From an uncultured bacterium (lineage in GTDB: Bacteria; Bacillota_I; Bacilli_A; RFN20; CAG-826): 64,000 bases of DNA. Below the pieces are notes generated by a model. The model did not search any database and was not told where the DNA came from. It saw nothing but the letters and a program-made list of their open reading frames with translations. Positions 33,227 through 42,772 of the stretch are shown in pieces (position 1 is the stretch's first letter; the number at the start of each line of letters is the position of its first letter). The stretch is from contig CASFZN010000019.1 in assembly GCA_949299195.1 (NCBI GenBank), forward strand, positions 1 through 64,000, written 5' to 3'. Made by a program: the position numbers and the translations under genes.

Positions 33227-34056
33227 AAATTATGTTCCTCCTTAAATTGACTAAATCTATTTTAATACATATGGAGAAATTTTTTTATAAGAAAAAGGAA
33301 TTTTTTATAATTTTGTTCTTAAATTTGACCCTGATATAGAATGAATTTTTAATCCTATTTATATATAAGAAAGTAATTTATTTCTTAAAACTAAATGTTT
33401 TAACCTTTATTTTTATATAAAACTTACGTCTTAAAAAGCTGTTTTAATTTTTTGCCTCTTTTCATATAAAAAAATTTTATCAAGGTTTGAAGAAAAGTCG
33501 TCAATTAAAAAATTGAATTTAGGTTAATAAAATTTATAGTTTTGTCAATTTATCAAAAATGGTTAAAAATTTTTTCAAAATAATTTTTAGATCCTCCCAA
33601 AATTGCACTAGTAGTACTAGTTTTGACTTGCAAACTACTAGAAAACTACTAAAATTAGGTATATGTAAGATTTACATATACTAGAAAACTACTAAAATTG
33701 CGTTTTTTGAAAAAATTTTGTAAAAAATTGGCTTCTTTTGAAGATGAATAGCATCTTAGTAATTTTAAAATAAGTTTCAATTTTTCTTATTAAAAAATAT
33801 ATTTTTCTCAATAAAAATTAGTCAAAAAAATCAATTAAAAATTAAAATTTTAACTACCTCTACTTTTGTCAAAAATCGAGATCGCTTTTGAAAATTTTTT
33901 TTAAATTTTTTGAAATTTTTTCTTGATTATTTTTCTCTATTTATGTATTTAAAAGATCTAGCAACACCCAAATTTGCTACACACGAAAAAAATGTAATTT
34001 GGACAACTTCTACTTTTGTTTGTAAATTTTACTTACTAATTATATAATGTATTCAT
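33227..34056. other. 830 bp gene-free region with repeats
   Basis: Extremely AT-rich, with no open frame that looks coding. It holds two copies of ACTAGAAAACTACTAAA (33637-33653 and 33680-33696), a perfect palindrome GTATATGTAA-GAT-TTACATATAC (33659-33681) and CTAGTAGTACTAG (33608-33620). A promoter for the XRE gene probably lies near its right end. Its role is not clear. Confidence 0.5.
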
Positions 34057-34425
34057 ATGAAACTTCCAGACATGTTGAAGATATTGAGAAACGCAAAAAG
34101 CTTGACTCAACAAGATGCTGCAAAAGCATTAAAAATTAGACAATATAATCTATCTGATTATGAAACAGGTAGAGCTACTCCTTCTATCGAATTATTAATC
34201 AAGATGGCAGATCTTTATGAAGTAACTTTAGATGATATGTTAGGTAGAGAATTTAAAAATACTCCTTACCTTTCTTCTACTTCTTCTAGCAATTTAATTA
34301 TTGATAATATTGCTGATTTACATACTCTAAAAATCGTTAGAAGGGTTCAAAAATTAAGCGATAAAGAAAAGGAACAGGTATATCAAACTATTGATGCAAT
34401 GATCAAAGCAATGTTCCAAAAATAG
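34057..34425 (+). CDS. XRE-family transcriptional regulator
   Basis: 122 residues. The HTH (residues 5-60) contains KSLTQQDAAKALKIRQYNLSDYETGRATPS. A Ser-rich linker (SSTSSSN) follows, then a C-terminal helix ending in DKEKEQVYQTIDAMIKAM. The shape is that of a chromosomal SinR-like regulator. It starts after a long gene-free region containing a perfect palindrome, a possible operator. The DUF5662 gene follows 18 bases later and is likely in the same transcript. Confidence 0.85.
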   Translation: MKLPDMLKILRNAKSLTQQDAAKALKIRQYNLSDYETGRATPSIELLIKMADLYEVTLDDMLGREFKNTPYLSSTSSSNLIIDNIADLHTLKIVRRVQKLSDKEKEQVYQTIDAMIKAMFQK

Positions 34426-34443
34426 TTTTTAATTGACAAAATT

Positions 34444-35028
34444 ATGGGTAAAAATTTCTTTAAACATTTACGTGTTGTAAACTCTCATCGATGGAAGGTT
34501 TTCCTCTTCTCTTGTAAGGTAGGAATTCCTCTTCAAGGACTAGTGCATGATATGTCTAAATATTCGTATTTAGAATTTTCAATAAGCCAAAAATATTATC
34601 AAGGAACTTCTTCTCCTATCTTTGAAGAACGTAAGCATAATAATTTTTATAGTGAAGTTGCAGTTCATCATCAAAACAATAATAAACATCATTATGAATA
34701 TTGGATTGATGTTTATAAGGGTGAAATTTTAATTAAAAATATGCCATTTAAATATGCTTTAGAAATGGTGATTGATATGATCTCAGCTTCAATGACTTAT
34801 CAAAAGAAAAACTTTGTTAGAGGATATGTTTTAGATTATTTTAATGAGCGAAAAGATAAATACTTAATGCATCCAGGAACTAAAGATTTTATTACATATA
34901 CATTAAATTTATATAAAGAAAGTGATTTTAAATATTTAAAGAAAAAACCATTAAAAGCTAAATATGATGAGTTTATTTCCTTTTATCCACCTATAATTTT
35001 TTATACCTTAACTAAAAAGGAAGATTAA
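34444..35028 (+). CDS. DUF5662 family protein
   Basis: 194 residues. It has HLRVVNSHRWKV, GLVHDMSKYSYLEF, SEVAVHHQNNNKHHYEYW and MPFKYALEMVIDMISASMTY: a set of conserved His and Asp residues reminiscent of HD-type metal sites. The family is common in Firmicutes and their phages, and its reaction is unknown. It overlaps no neighbour and ends before a terminator at 35044. Confidence 0.78.
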   Translation: MGKNFFKHLRVVNSHRWKVFLFSCKVGIPLQGLVHDMSKYSYLEFSISQKYYQGTSSPIFEERKHNNFYSEVAVHHQNNNKHHYEYWIDVYKGEILIKNMPFKYALEMVIDMISASMTYQKKNFVRGYVLDYFNERKDKYLMHPGTKDFITYTLNLYKESDFKYLKKKPLKAKYDEFISFYPPIIFYTLTKKED

Positions 35029-35043
35029 ATTAAAAATTAAAAT

Positions 35044-35071
35044 AAAAAAGCACGACCATTGTCGTGCTTTT
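35044..35071. terminator. bidirectional terminator
   Basis: AAAAAAGCACGAC-catt-GTCGTGCTTTT, between the DUF5662 gene and tRNA-Arg. Confidence 0.8.
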
Positions 35072-35089
35072 ATTAATATTTTAATCAAT

Positions 35090-35166
35090 TGGCGCGCCAG
35101 GCAGGAGTCGAACCCGCAACCTCTTGGTTCGTAGCCAAACACTCTATCCAGTTGAGCTACTGGCGC
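35090..35166 (-). tRNA. tRNA-Arg (ACG)
   Basis: 77 nt including CCA. Acceptor GCGCCAG/CTGGCGC; anticodon loop GCTACGAAC gives ACG, read as ICG after deamination. Confidence 0.95.
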
Positions 35167-35221
35167 ATCGAGATATTATATTACATTTTTTATTCATAAA
35201 TATCAATTATGAAAAGATATA

Positions 35222-35294
35222 AAAAAGCCCACAATTTAGTTTGATTTAATTACAACTATAGCAATAAAACACTATTACTAACCATGGGCTTTTT
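35222..35294. terminator. long hairpin AAAAAGCCCA/TGGGCTTTTT
   Basis: 10 bp arms separated by a 53-base loop, with A and T tracts. It could terminate the hsp20 transcript on the minus strand. Confidence 0.5.
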
Positions 35295-35377
35295 AATTTA
35301 TTCAACAGCTAAACTACTTAATGATTAAATAACTTTTCTTTTAAGAGGGACTATTTTAGGGGTTTAGGGATAAAAAA

Positions 35378-35770
35378 TTACTTAATCTCAATAGATTTAA
35401 CACTATTGACAACGTTTTTATATAATTCTACGTTTAATACTCCATCATTATATGAAGCATTAATAGAATTAGCGTCGATATTAGGAATGAAATAACTTCT
35501 TGAATAGCTTCCTACAAATCTTTCTTTCTTAATGAATTTAACTTTATCTTTATTTTCTTCATCATTATTTTCTTTAATTTTGAAAGAGATCTTTAAATAG
35601 TTATCACTATAGGATAATTTAATATCTTCTTTTTTAACTCCTGGGATATCGACTGATAAAAGATATTTATCATCATCTTCTTTAATGTCAGTTCTTAAAA
35701 GATTAAAGACTCTTGAATGAGAATCTGAAGAGAAGAAATCATCAAATAAATTGTTATAAAGTTCGTACAT
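35378..35770 (-). CDS. hsp20: Hsp20/alpha-crystallin small heat-shock protein
   Basis: 130 residues. An alpha-crystallin domain spans residues 22-130 with LSVDIPGVKKEDIKLSYSDNYLKI and a C-terminal INASYNDGVLNVEL (the GVL/G-x-L motif). It binds unfolding proteins without ATP. The GGAGG ribosome site lies about 8 bases before ATG 35770. Two CIRCE operators sit 37 and 83 bases upstream, so HrcA repression should be tight. Confidence 0.93.
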   Translation of the reverse strand: MYELYNNLFDDFFSSDSHSRVFNLLRTDIKEDDDKYLLSVDIPGVKKEDIKLSYSDNYLKISFKIKENNDEENKDKVKFIKKERFVGSYSRSYFIPNIDANSINASYNDGVLNVELYKNVVNSVKSIEIK

Positions 35771-35806
35771 ATTTAAATCCTCCTGTAACGTAATCTTTTT
35801 GTATTT

Positions 35807-35833
35807 TTAGCACTCTTCTTTTTCAAGTGCTAA
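35807..35833. promoter_or_regulatory. CIRCE operator 1 of hsp20
   Basis: TTAGCACTC-N9-AAGTGCTAA, one mismatch from the CIRCE consensus. Confidence 0.92.
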
Positions 35834-35852
35834 CTATATTATAGTCAAAGTT

Positions 35853-35879
35853 TTAGCACTGTCAAGTCAAAAGTGCTAA
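35853..35879. promoter_or_regulatory. CIRCE operator 2 of hsp20
   Basis: TTAGCACTG-N9-AAGTGCTAA, the second site. Centre-to-centre distance to site 1 is 46 bp. The next 330 bp (35880-36209) hold no gene, only the presumed promoter of the ABC exporter. Confidence 0.9.
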
Positions 35880-36209
35880 TTTTTTAGAAATTTTTAATTT
35901 TTTCGATAGTTGTCGTACTTTTTATATCTTTAATTGACTTAAACTTAACTAATTTAATCTTTAAAATCGGCGAATTTATTGTCTACTATTTATTTCAAAT
36001 TGACGCATTATTAAATATTCATTATTCTTAAAAAAATATTTTAAAATTAATTAAATACCACTATTTATTTTTAATATTCCAAATATTTTTATTTCAATAA
36101 ATCTAAATGATTGTATAAACAAAAAATACATGAATATAAACATATAAATTATTAATTAATTAATAATTTTGTTATATAATTGTTAAGATTTTAAAAGTCA
36201 AAGAGAAAT

Positions 36210-37955
36210 ATGATTAAGTTAGTATTAAAGTTTTCAAAACCATATAAAAAAGAATTAATAATCTCTATATTGTGTATATTCTTAGAATCTTTACTTGAAA
36301 TAAGTTGTCCTTTTTTAATGTCAATGCTATTAGAACATGGAATTATTTCTAATGGCACTACTTATTCTTTAAATACCAACATTGTTATCTTACTTTCTTC
36401 ATTAATGATTCTTTTTGGTATTTTAGCCTTCTTCTTTGGACTTAATTTTGCAAAATATTTAGGAATTTATTCTAAAGGTGTTGGATACGAAATTAGAAAA
36501 TATGAATATTTAAAATTAAAAGAATATTCTTTCCATAATTTAGATAATGTTTCATCTTCATCCCTTTTAACTCGTTTAACAACTGATGTTAATATCATTT
36601 CAGATACCTTATCTACTTCTTTTAGACCTCTTTTTAGAGCTCCAGTCATGTTAATTTCAACTCTTATTTTAACGGTTATTACTTCTCCTCAATTATCATT
36701 AGTTTTCTTTATTTCAATCCCGCTTTTATCAATAATTATGTTTTTAATTGTTAGAAGCGTCAAACCTAGATTTTTAAAGATTCAAAAAATAGTAGATAAA
36801 ATGAACCGTTCAACCAAAGAATCAATTATCGCAATAAAAACTATTAAGTCTTATGTAAAAGAAGACTATGAAAAAGAAAAGTTTAATGAAATTAACGAAG
36901 AAAATCGAAAATCTTCAAATAGTGCTATGAGCATCAATCAACTTATGATGCCATTAAATGAAATTGTTTTATATGGAACAATTGTAGGAATTTTATATGT
37001 AGGAGCTTATCTTTCTCTTGATCCTCAATTCTCTTCTTTGGTTATTAATATCTCTTTATTTTTAACTTATGTTACTCAAGTTTTAGCTTCTGTCCAAATG
37101 TTTACTAACGTTACGCTACAGGTCAATAGAGCCGAAGCAAGTGTAACCAGAATCAACGATTTATTTAGTGTTAATAGCGAAATTATTGATAATAAAGATT
37201 CTAAGGAAGTTATTAATAGTGGCGAAATCGAATTTAAAGACGTTTCTTTTTCATATTTTATGAATGATATCTATGTTATTAATAACTGTTCATTTAAAAT
37301 TAATAACGGCGAATTTGTTGGAATAGTAGGTCAAACTGGATCTTCAAAAACTACCTTAATTAATCTTATATTAAGATTTTATGATGTATCTAAAGGCGAA
37401 ATTTTAATTGATAATAAAAACATTAAAGACTATTCAATCAATGAATTAAGGAAAAATATCTCTGTAAGTTTCCAAAATCCATTCTTATTTAATGATACTA
37501 TTTTAAATAATTTAAAATGGGGCAAAAAAGATGCCACAATGGATGAAGTTATAAGGGCATGTAAAATTGCTTGTTGCTATGATTTTATCGTTAATGATTT
37601 AAAAGATGGATTTAATACAATTCTTTCGGAAGGTGGAACTAATCTTTCAGGAGGTCAAAGACAAAGAGTTTGTTTAGCAAGAGCAATTTTAATACATCCT
37701 AAAATTTTAATTTTAGATGATTCTTTTAGCGCTTTAGACCGTATTACTGAAGCAAAGGTCAAAGAAAATTTAAAAAATGAATTAAAAGATATTACTAAAA
37801 TTGTTATCTCTCAAAAGATTTCTACTATCAAAGATAGCGATAAAATAATTGTTTTAGAAAAAGGTTATATCACTAATATTGGTAAACACGATTATTTAAA
37901 TAAGGTTGATGAAATCTATATGGATATTAATAAAGTACAAAACGAGGGCTTATAA
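36210..37955 (+). CDS. ABC exporter subunit 1 (degenerate-site half)
   Basis: 581 residues: six-helix membrane domain (1-320) and nucleotide-binding domain. Walker A reads GQTGSSKTT, with Ser in place of the final Gly. The signature is NLSGGQRQR and the Walker B ILILDDSFSALD has Asp in place of the catalytic Glu, typical of the inactive site in heterodimeric exporters such as BmrCD and TM287/288. It exports an unidentified substrate, drug or lipid. The partner gene begins 5 bases after it. Confidence 0.88.
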   Translation: MIKLVLKFSKPYKKELIISILCIFLESLLEISCPFLMSMLLEHGIISNGTTYSLNTNIVILLSSLMILFGILAFFFGLNFAKYLGIYSKGVGYEIRKYEYLKLKEYSFHNLDNVSSSSLLTRLTTDVNIISDTLSTSFRPLFRAPVMLISTLILTVITSPQLSLVFFISIPLLSIIMFLIVRSVKPRFLKIQKIVDKMNRSTKESIIAIKTIKSYVKEDYEKEKFNEINEENRKSSNSAMSINQLMMPLNEIVLYGTIVGILYVGAYLSLDPQFSSLVINISLFLTYVTQVLASVQMFTNVTLQVNRAEASVTRINDLFSVNSEIIDNKDSKEVINSGEIEFKDVSFSYFMNDIYVINNCSFKINNGEFVGIVGQTGSSKTTLINLILRFYDVSKGEILIDNKNIKDYSINELRKNISVSFQNPFLFNDTILNNLKWGKKDATMDEVIRACKIACCYDFIVNDLKDGFNTILSEGGTNLSGGQRQRVCLARAILIHPKILILDDSFSALDRITEAKVKENLKNELKDITKIVISQKISTIKDSDKIIVLEKGYITNIGKHDYLNKVDEIYMDINKVQNEGL

Positions 37956-37959
37956 AATT

Positions 37960-39783
37960 ATGAATAGTAGCATTAAAAATAAAAACAATAAATATAAGTC
38001 TAGTTTTATAACTTTATATCGATTATTTGGATATTTTAAAGGGTATCGATTCCTTTTGATTTTAGTTATTTTACTTGTTGTTTATACCTCTTTTGCTCAA
38101 ATTTATGGCACATATATGCTTAAAGATATAATTTCTTTAGGATTTGAAAAAGGAGATTTTAACTATATTATTATTCATACCTCAATGATGTTAATAATCT
38201 ATACTTTAGGAGCTTTAGCAAACTTTTCTTATACTCAAATTATGGTTAGATTATCTCAAAAAGTTATCTACAGAATAAGAAAAGACTTAAATAGAAAGAT
38301 TTTAGCTCTTCCTTTATCTTATTTTGATAAACATCAAGTTGGAGAATTAATGAATTATTTTACTAACGATGTTGATTCAACAATCAATGCTTTAAATGTT
38401 TCTTTTGCAAACATCGTCTTCTCTTTATGTAACATTATTGGAACTATGTTAGGAATGTTTATGCTTGATATTTATTTATCGTTAATTGCATTATTTATAA
38501 TCACTATAATCGTTGTTTTTATTACGATAAATTCTTATAAATGTCGTAAATATTATCGTGCTCAACAAAACGCTTTACAAAAATTAAATGGAGTTATTGA
38601 AGAAGATATTAGAGGAATCAAAGTAAATAAAGCTTTTGAACATGAAGATGATTCTTTTATTAAATTTGATGAAAAAAATAAAGTATGGAAAAAAGCAGCT
38701 ACTAGTGCTTTTTTCCATACTATGCTTAATACTCCTTTTATTGTTTCTTTATCTTATTTAAACTTTGCAATTTGTTCTATAGTAGGGGTTTTATTTTTAG
38801 TAAACGGAATAATTCCTAGTATTGGTACTTTATCCCCTCTTTTAATATATGTTAGACAAAGCGCACAACCATTTAACTTCTTTACAGTACATTTTAATAC
38901 TATTTTAACTGCATTAGCAGGCGCTGAAAGAATCTTTACTTTCTTAGATGTTGAAGAAGAAAACGTTAAAGATAAAGGTAAAATTCAATTAATAAAAAAT
39001 AGTGATAATAAGTATTATTGGCAAAAAGAAGATAAAACTCTTATTCCTTTAAAAGGAGATATTATCTTTGATCATGTTTCTTTTTCTTATGATGGAAAAA
39101 ATAAAGTCTTAAATGATGTTAGTTTTTATGCTAAATATGGTCAAAAAATTGCTTTCGTTGGTTCTACTGGTGCTGGAAAAACTACAATCATTTCCCTTCT
39201 TCCTCGTTTTTATGACATTCAAGAAGGAACTATTACTTATGATGGATTAAATATCTTTGATATTAAAATTTCTTCTTTAAGAAGAGCCTTATCTATTGTT
39301 AATCAAGAAACTCATTTATTTAATGATACTATCTTAAATAATATTAAATATCCTAGAAGACATTCGACCTTTGACGAAGTAGAAAAAGCTGCTGATATCG
39401 GAGGAGCAACTCATTTTATTTCAAAGCTTAAAGATAATTATGAAACTCTTCTTTATGATGATGCAATAAACTTAAGCGAAGGTGAAAGACAACTTGTTTC
39501 TCTTTCTAGAGCTGCCATTTCCCATCCACCACTTTTAATCTTAGATGAAGCAACTTCAAACATTGATACTAGAACTGAAAAACTAATTGAAAAATCTATG
39601 GATGAATTAATGAATGAAAGAACAGTTTTAGTTATTGCACATAGACTATCAACAGTTAGAAATAGTAATACAATTTTAGTTTTAGAACATGGGAAAATTA
39701 TTGAAAGAGGATATCATGAAGATCTATTAAAACAAAAAGGAAGATATTATTCCTTATATAAAGGCGTAGTAGAATTAGATTAA
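37960..39783 (+). CDS. ABC exporter subunit 2 (canonical half)
   Basis: Start at ATG 37960, just after the first subunit; 607 residues. Six membrane helices then an NBD with canonical Walker A GSTGAGKTT, signature NLSEGERQL (Glu in place of the second Gly) and Walker B LLILDEATSNID with catalytic Glu. With subunit 1 it forms one consensus and one degenerate ATP site. Length is normal for the family. A terminator follows at once. Confidence 0.9.
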   Translation: MNSSIKNKNNKYKSSFITLYRLFGYFKGYRFLLILVILLVVYTSFAQIYGTYMLKDIISLGFEKGDFNYIIIHTSMMLIIYTLGALANFSYTQIMVRLSQKVIYRIRKDLNRKILALPLSYFDKHQVGELMNYFTNDVDSTINALNVSFANIVFSLCNIIGTMLGMFMLDIYLSLIALFIITIIVVFITINSYKCRKYYRAQQNALQKLNGVIEEDIRGIKVNKAFEHEDDSFIKFDEKNKVWKKAATSAFFHTMLNTPFIVSLSYLNFAICSIVGVLFLVNGIIPSIGTLSPLLIYVRQSAQPFNFFTVHFNTILTALAGAERIFTFLDVEEENVKDKGKIQLIKNSDNKYYWQKEDKTLIPLKGDIIFDHVSFSYDGKNKVLNDVSFYAKYGQKIAFVGSTGAGKTTIISLLPRFYDIQEGTITYDGLNIFDIKISSLRRALSIVNQETHLFNDTILNNIKYPRRHSTFDEVEKAADIGGATHFISKLKDNYETLLYDDAINLSEGERQLVSLSRAAISHPPLLILDEATSNIDTRTEKLIEKSMDELMNERTVLVIAHRLSTVRNSNTILVLEHGKIIERGYHEDLLKQKGRYYSLYKGVVELD

Positions 39784-39809
39784 AAAAAAGACGATATTAA
39801 TCGTCTTTT
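39784..39809. terminator. bidirectional terminator
   Basis: AAAAAGACGAT-atta-ATCGTCTTTTC between convergent ABC and DUF308 genes; it overlaps the last codons of the latter. Confidence 0.75.
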
Positions 39810-40489
39810 CTATTATCCTCTTCTCCTACAATTTCTCCTTCAATTACATCACTTTCATTATAATCAAATGGCTTGGATGATTGAATAGAGGAATCGCTAT
39901 TTTCATAACTAGATTGAGGTTCCTCAATCTTTTTATTTCTTTTTTCTACCTTTTTAATATCTTTAAGACTAATTGAGTAATCGATTAATGAAATAGATCC
40001 AATTACTATAAACATAACTCCAACAACAATTGCTAAGGTGTCGTTAGCTTCGCTTCTAAAGATTAAAGCAAGGAGGGATAAAACAATATAAATAATTGAG
40101 AAGATAAGAGGAATAAACCAATGTTTATCTTTTAATTTATTAAGTTTTAATACATAGGTTAATTTATTAATACCAGTTATAAATAAATATATAAATAAGA
40201 TAACAGGGATTAATGTTGAAACTAATCCACCATCAACAATGAAGCTAATACCAAATCCTATAAATGAAATTCCTAGTAAAAGCATCAAGACAAATCCAAA
40301 TATCGTATATCTTAAAAAGAACGAGAATATAGCCATAAAGAAGCCAACAATTATTAATCCAATTCCTAAGATTAATCCTACACTTGAGATAAAAATATCT
40401 GGTTTAACAACAAAAACAACACCTAAGACAATAAATACTATAGATAGAATTATTCCGATAATTCCGCCACTACTATTTGATCTTTTCAT
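39797..40489 (-). CDS. DUF308 (HdeD-like) membrane protein
   Basis: 230 residues with six hydrophobic helices in the first 170 residues, Gly/Ile-rich (GIIGIILSIVFIVLGVVFVV ... LILGIGLIIVGFFMAIF), and a polar acidic tail (EGEIVGEEDNRKDD). The topology matches DUF308/HdeD membrane proteins, whose function outside acid stress is unknown. It has its own promoter in the region above 40490. Confidence 0.78.
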   Translation of the reverse strand: MKRSNSSGGIIGIILSIVFIVLGVVFVVKPDIFISSVGLILGIGLIIVGFFMAIFSFFLRYTIFGFVLMLLLGISFIGFGISFIVDGGLVSTLIPVILFIYLFITGINKLTYVLKLNKLKDKHWFIPLIFSIIYIVLSLLALIFRSEANDTLAIVVGVMFIVIGSISLIDYSISLKDIKKVEKRNKKIEEPQSSYENSDSSIQSSKPFDYNESDVIEGEIVGEEDNRKDD

Positions 40490-40837
40490 CTTTCATAAAC
40501 TCCTTGAATAATAGGTTCGTGATTTCTCACGTTGCTTTATTTTATCTCAATTTTAATTTTTTAAAAATAAAATTACTTGCGAATTTTTTCCTCATTTTTT
40601 TAATTGATAAAGTGTCTTTTTCTTAAAATTGGATTCGTTTAAAAATTCAAAAAATAATTTATTCCAATTTTTAAATTTTATCAAAATAAAACATCGATAA
40701 ATATCAATTAAAAAAGTTTCTACGTGGAAACTTTTATTTTATTCCTTATGCCTACTTTATTTCTTACTAAGCATTAAATTTTCTATTGAGTGACAAAAAT
40801 ATCACTTTAAAATTTTTATAAATATTTTTATTTAATT
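40490..40837. other. gene-free region with a CTACGTGG palindrome
   Basis: No plausible gene. The GTTTCTACGTGGAAAC site (40716-40731) is the main structure, otherwise AT-rich sequence with the DUF308 promoter at its left end. Confidence 0.5.
40716..40731. promoter_or_regulatory. dispersed palindrome GTTTCTACGTGGAAAC
   Basis: One central mismatch from perfect symmetry; flanked by AAAA and TTTT. It shares its core with sites at 325-339, 47721-47742 and 49714-49737. It resembles a parS or Noc-type site with one extra base per arm. Confidence 0.45.
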
Positions 40838-41361
40838 TATTCCTTTTTCTCCATTCAAATAACCAATTCCTCAGTTTTCAAAATTCCACTTTCTATCATA
40901 AATATTACATTCATAATCTATATAATAAATAAGGTTATTTTCTTTATTTATAACAATATTAGTTGGGCCATAATCAACATTTAAATCATTCTAATAAAGT
41001 AATGGAAGCATCTCTTTTAATTGTTCTATATATTCACTTACATCAATTTGATTTTAAACTAGTTCAGATATTATATCTCCATCAATATATTCTTTAATAA
41101 TAATTACTTTTTCTACATCAAACTTCAATAAGTTTATGCATTCTTAATCCAATAGAAAATAGTTTTTCATAATCTCTAAGTTCCGCTTCGATTTTATTTC
41201 CAAAATTATAACATTCACATGGTTCATGATGAATTTGCTTTAAAGTAAAGTATTTATCATTAATTTTCGCTTAAAAAAGAATATCCTCCTTTACATTTTC
41301 CAGTGCTTTTAATAATTAAATGCTCTTAATCATTAACTAATACTAAATCGTTCTCTTTCAT
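40838..41361 (-). pseudogene. kinase-like protein (APH/choline-kinase fold), decayed
   Basis: From ATG 41361 the frame reads MKENDLVLVND then TAA; later stretches in more than one frame give CECYNFGNKIEAELRDYE, KEYIDGDIISEL, DYGPTNIVI and YYIDYECNIYDRKWNFEN followed by TGA where Trp is expected. The DYGPTN and YIDYE pieces fit the active site of small phosphotransferases. Several stops (TAA, TAA, TAG, TGA) and frameshifts make it non-functional. Confidence 0.65.
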
Positions 41362-41659
41362 AAAACCTATTTAGAAGGAACGAACCTTAAACCCTAATAT
41401 ATTATTTTATCAAATGGAGTTGATAATCTATATTTTGCACATTTTTTTAACTCAATAAAATGCGAAAATCATCGTGTTTTTTTCTATAAAAAATCTAATT
41501 TAGAAAATAATTTTCGAAAGTTTGGCGAAAAATTAATCAAAAAGTTATCATCACCTCGCATTTTTGCGGGTTAAGTCTTCCGTCAAGCATAAATTTCATA
41601 TAAAAATCCCTTTCATTTTACCCTAATTTGAGCAAAATTGTGGGGTGAATTTAATCATT
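41362..41659. other. gene-free region before tRNA-Leu
   Basis: No gene, apart from a weak GCATTTTTGCGGG hairpin. I see no regulatory signal I can name. Confidence 0.4.
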
Positions 41660-41744
41660 TGGTGCACAGGATGAGGATTGAACTCATAAGGATTTCTCCA
41701 TAAGCTTCTGAGACTTACGCGTTTACCAATTTCGCCACCTGTGC
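41660..41744 (-). tRNA. tRNA-Leu (CAG)
   Basis: 85 nt with long variable arm and encoded CCA. Acceptor GCACAGG/CCTGTGC. Anticodon loop CTCAGAA gives CAG. Confidence 0.9.
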
Positions 41745-41751
41745 ATATTTG

Positions 41752-42693
41752 TTAATTAAATGGTAAATTACCATCATCATGAATTTCAGGATTAACGTGT
41801 ACTAAACAATTTTTAATCTCTAAATGTGAATTTAAAACTTTTTCTTTTACAACTTCACTAATTTTATGTGCGTCATATAAAGATAAATTGCCATCAACTG
41901 TAATTTCAACCTCAATAAAGATTCTATTAGCAGCAATTCTGCTTCTAAAAGAATCAATGTGAATTACGCCTTCAACACTTAAAATTTCTTTAATTACTTC
42001 TTCTTTTATTTTCTTAGGTGAAGAATGGTCGATTAAAGCTTTAGAATTCTCAATAAAAATTTGTAAAGCTCCGCTAGCGAAAATTAATGAAATAATAATT
42101 GAAGAAATAGGATCTAAGATTCTAAATAACTCATTATCAGCAAAAATATAAATAAATAGTAAGGAAAAGAAAGTTAATAAGGTGCCTATACTATCTAAAT
42201 AATGGTCTAATGCTTGAGCTTTTAATAAGGGAGAATTATTTTTCTTTGATTCTTTAAAAACAACTAAACCCATAATAAATTTAGTAATTAAAGATATAAA
42301 TGCAATTCCTAAACCTATCAAAAGTTTATAAGAAATATCGATATTAACATATGTTTTATCAATTAAAGAAATAATTGCATCATAAATTAAAAATCCTGCA
42401 GAAGCTATTAAAACAAGTGAAAAAATAAATGTTACTAAATTCTCTATCTTTTCATGACCAAATTCATGAGTATCATCAGCTTTTTTACTGCTTAATTTAT
42501 TTCCAATCATTCCTATAAAAGATGTAACAACATCTCCAAGTGAGTCAACACCATCACTTATTAAAGCGCTAGAGGTTGAAATAAATCCTCCAACAAGTTT
42601 AATAATTGATAAAACTAAATTAGTTATAAATTGAAATAAACCAAGCCTAGCAACTTTTTTATAATACTTTTCTTTATATTCTTTTTGCTGCAT
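41752..42693 (-). CDS. cation diffusion facilitator (CDF) metal transporter
   Basis: 313 residues. Six membrane helices; the metal site Asp residues lie in ALISDGVDSLGDVV (TM2) and ALDHYLDSIGTL (TM5), with a cytosolic C-terminal ferredoxin-like domain (GVIHIDSFRSRIAANRIFIEVEITVDG). It exports Zn2+, Mn2+ or Fe2+ by proton antiport; the metal is not predictable here. Length is typical. It faces the sirtuin gene divergently across about 80 bp. Confidence 0.92.
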   Translation of the reverse strand: MQQKEYKEKYYKKVARLGLFQFITNLVLSIIKLVGGFISTSSALISDGVDSLGDVVTSFIGMIGNKLSSKKADDTHEFGHEKIENLVTFIFSLVLIASAGFLIYDAIISLIDKTYVNIDISYKLLIGLGIAFISLITKFIMGLVVFKESKKNNSPLLKAQALDHYLDSIGTLLTFFSLLFIYIFADNELFRILDPISSIIISLIFASGALQIFIENSKALIDHSSPKKIKEEVIKEILSVEGVIHIDSFRSRIAANRIFIEVEITVDGNLSLYDAHKISEVVKEKVLNSHLEIKNCLVHVNPEIHDDGNLPFN

Positions 42694-42772
42694 AGTTAAG
42701 ATTATAATGTTTTGTCATCCAAAATCACATATAAATCTTTAAATTATTATAAAAATTAATATAATTAAGTTA

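Noticed and set aside
40239-40511. Plus-strand ORF opposite the DUF308 gene
   Set aside because: Pro/Ile/Lys/Asn-rich composition is that of an antisense shadow; the DUF308 frame has proper membrane helices and family pattern.
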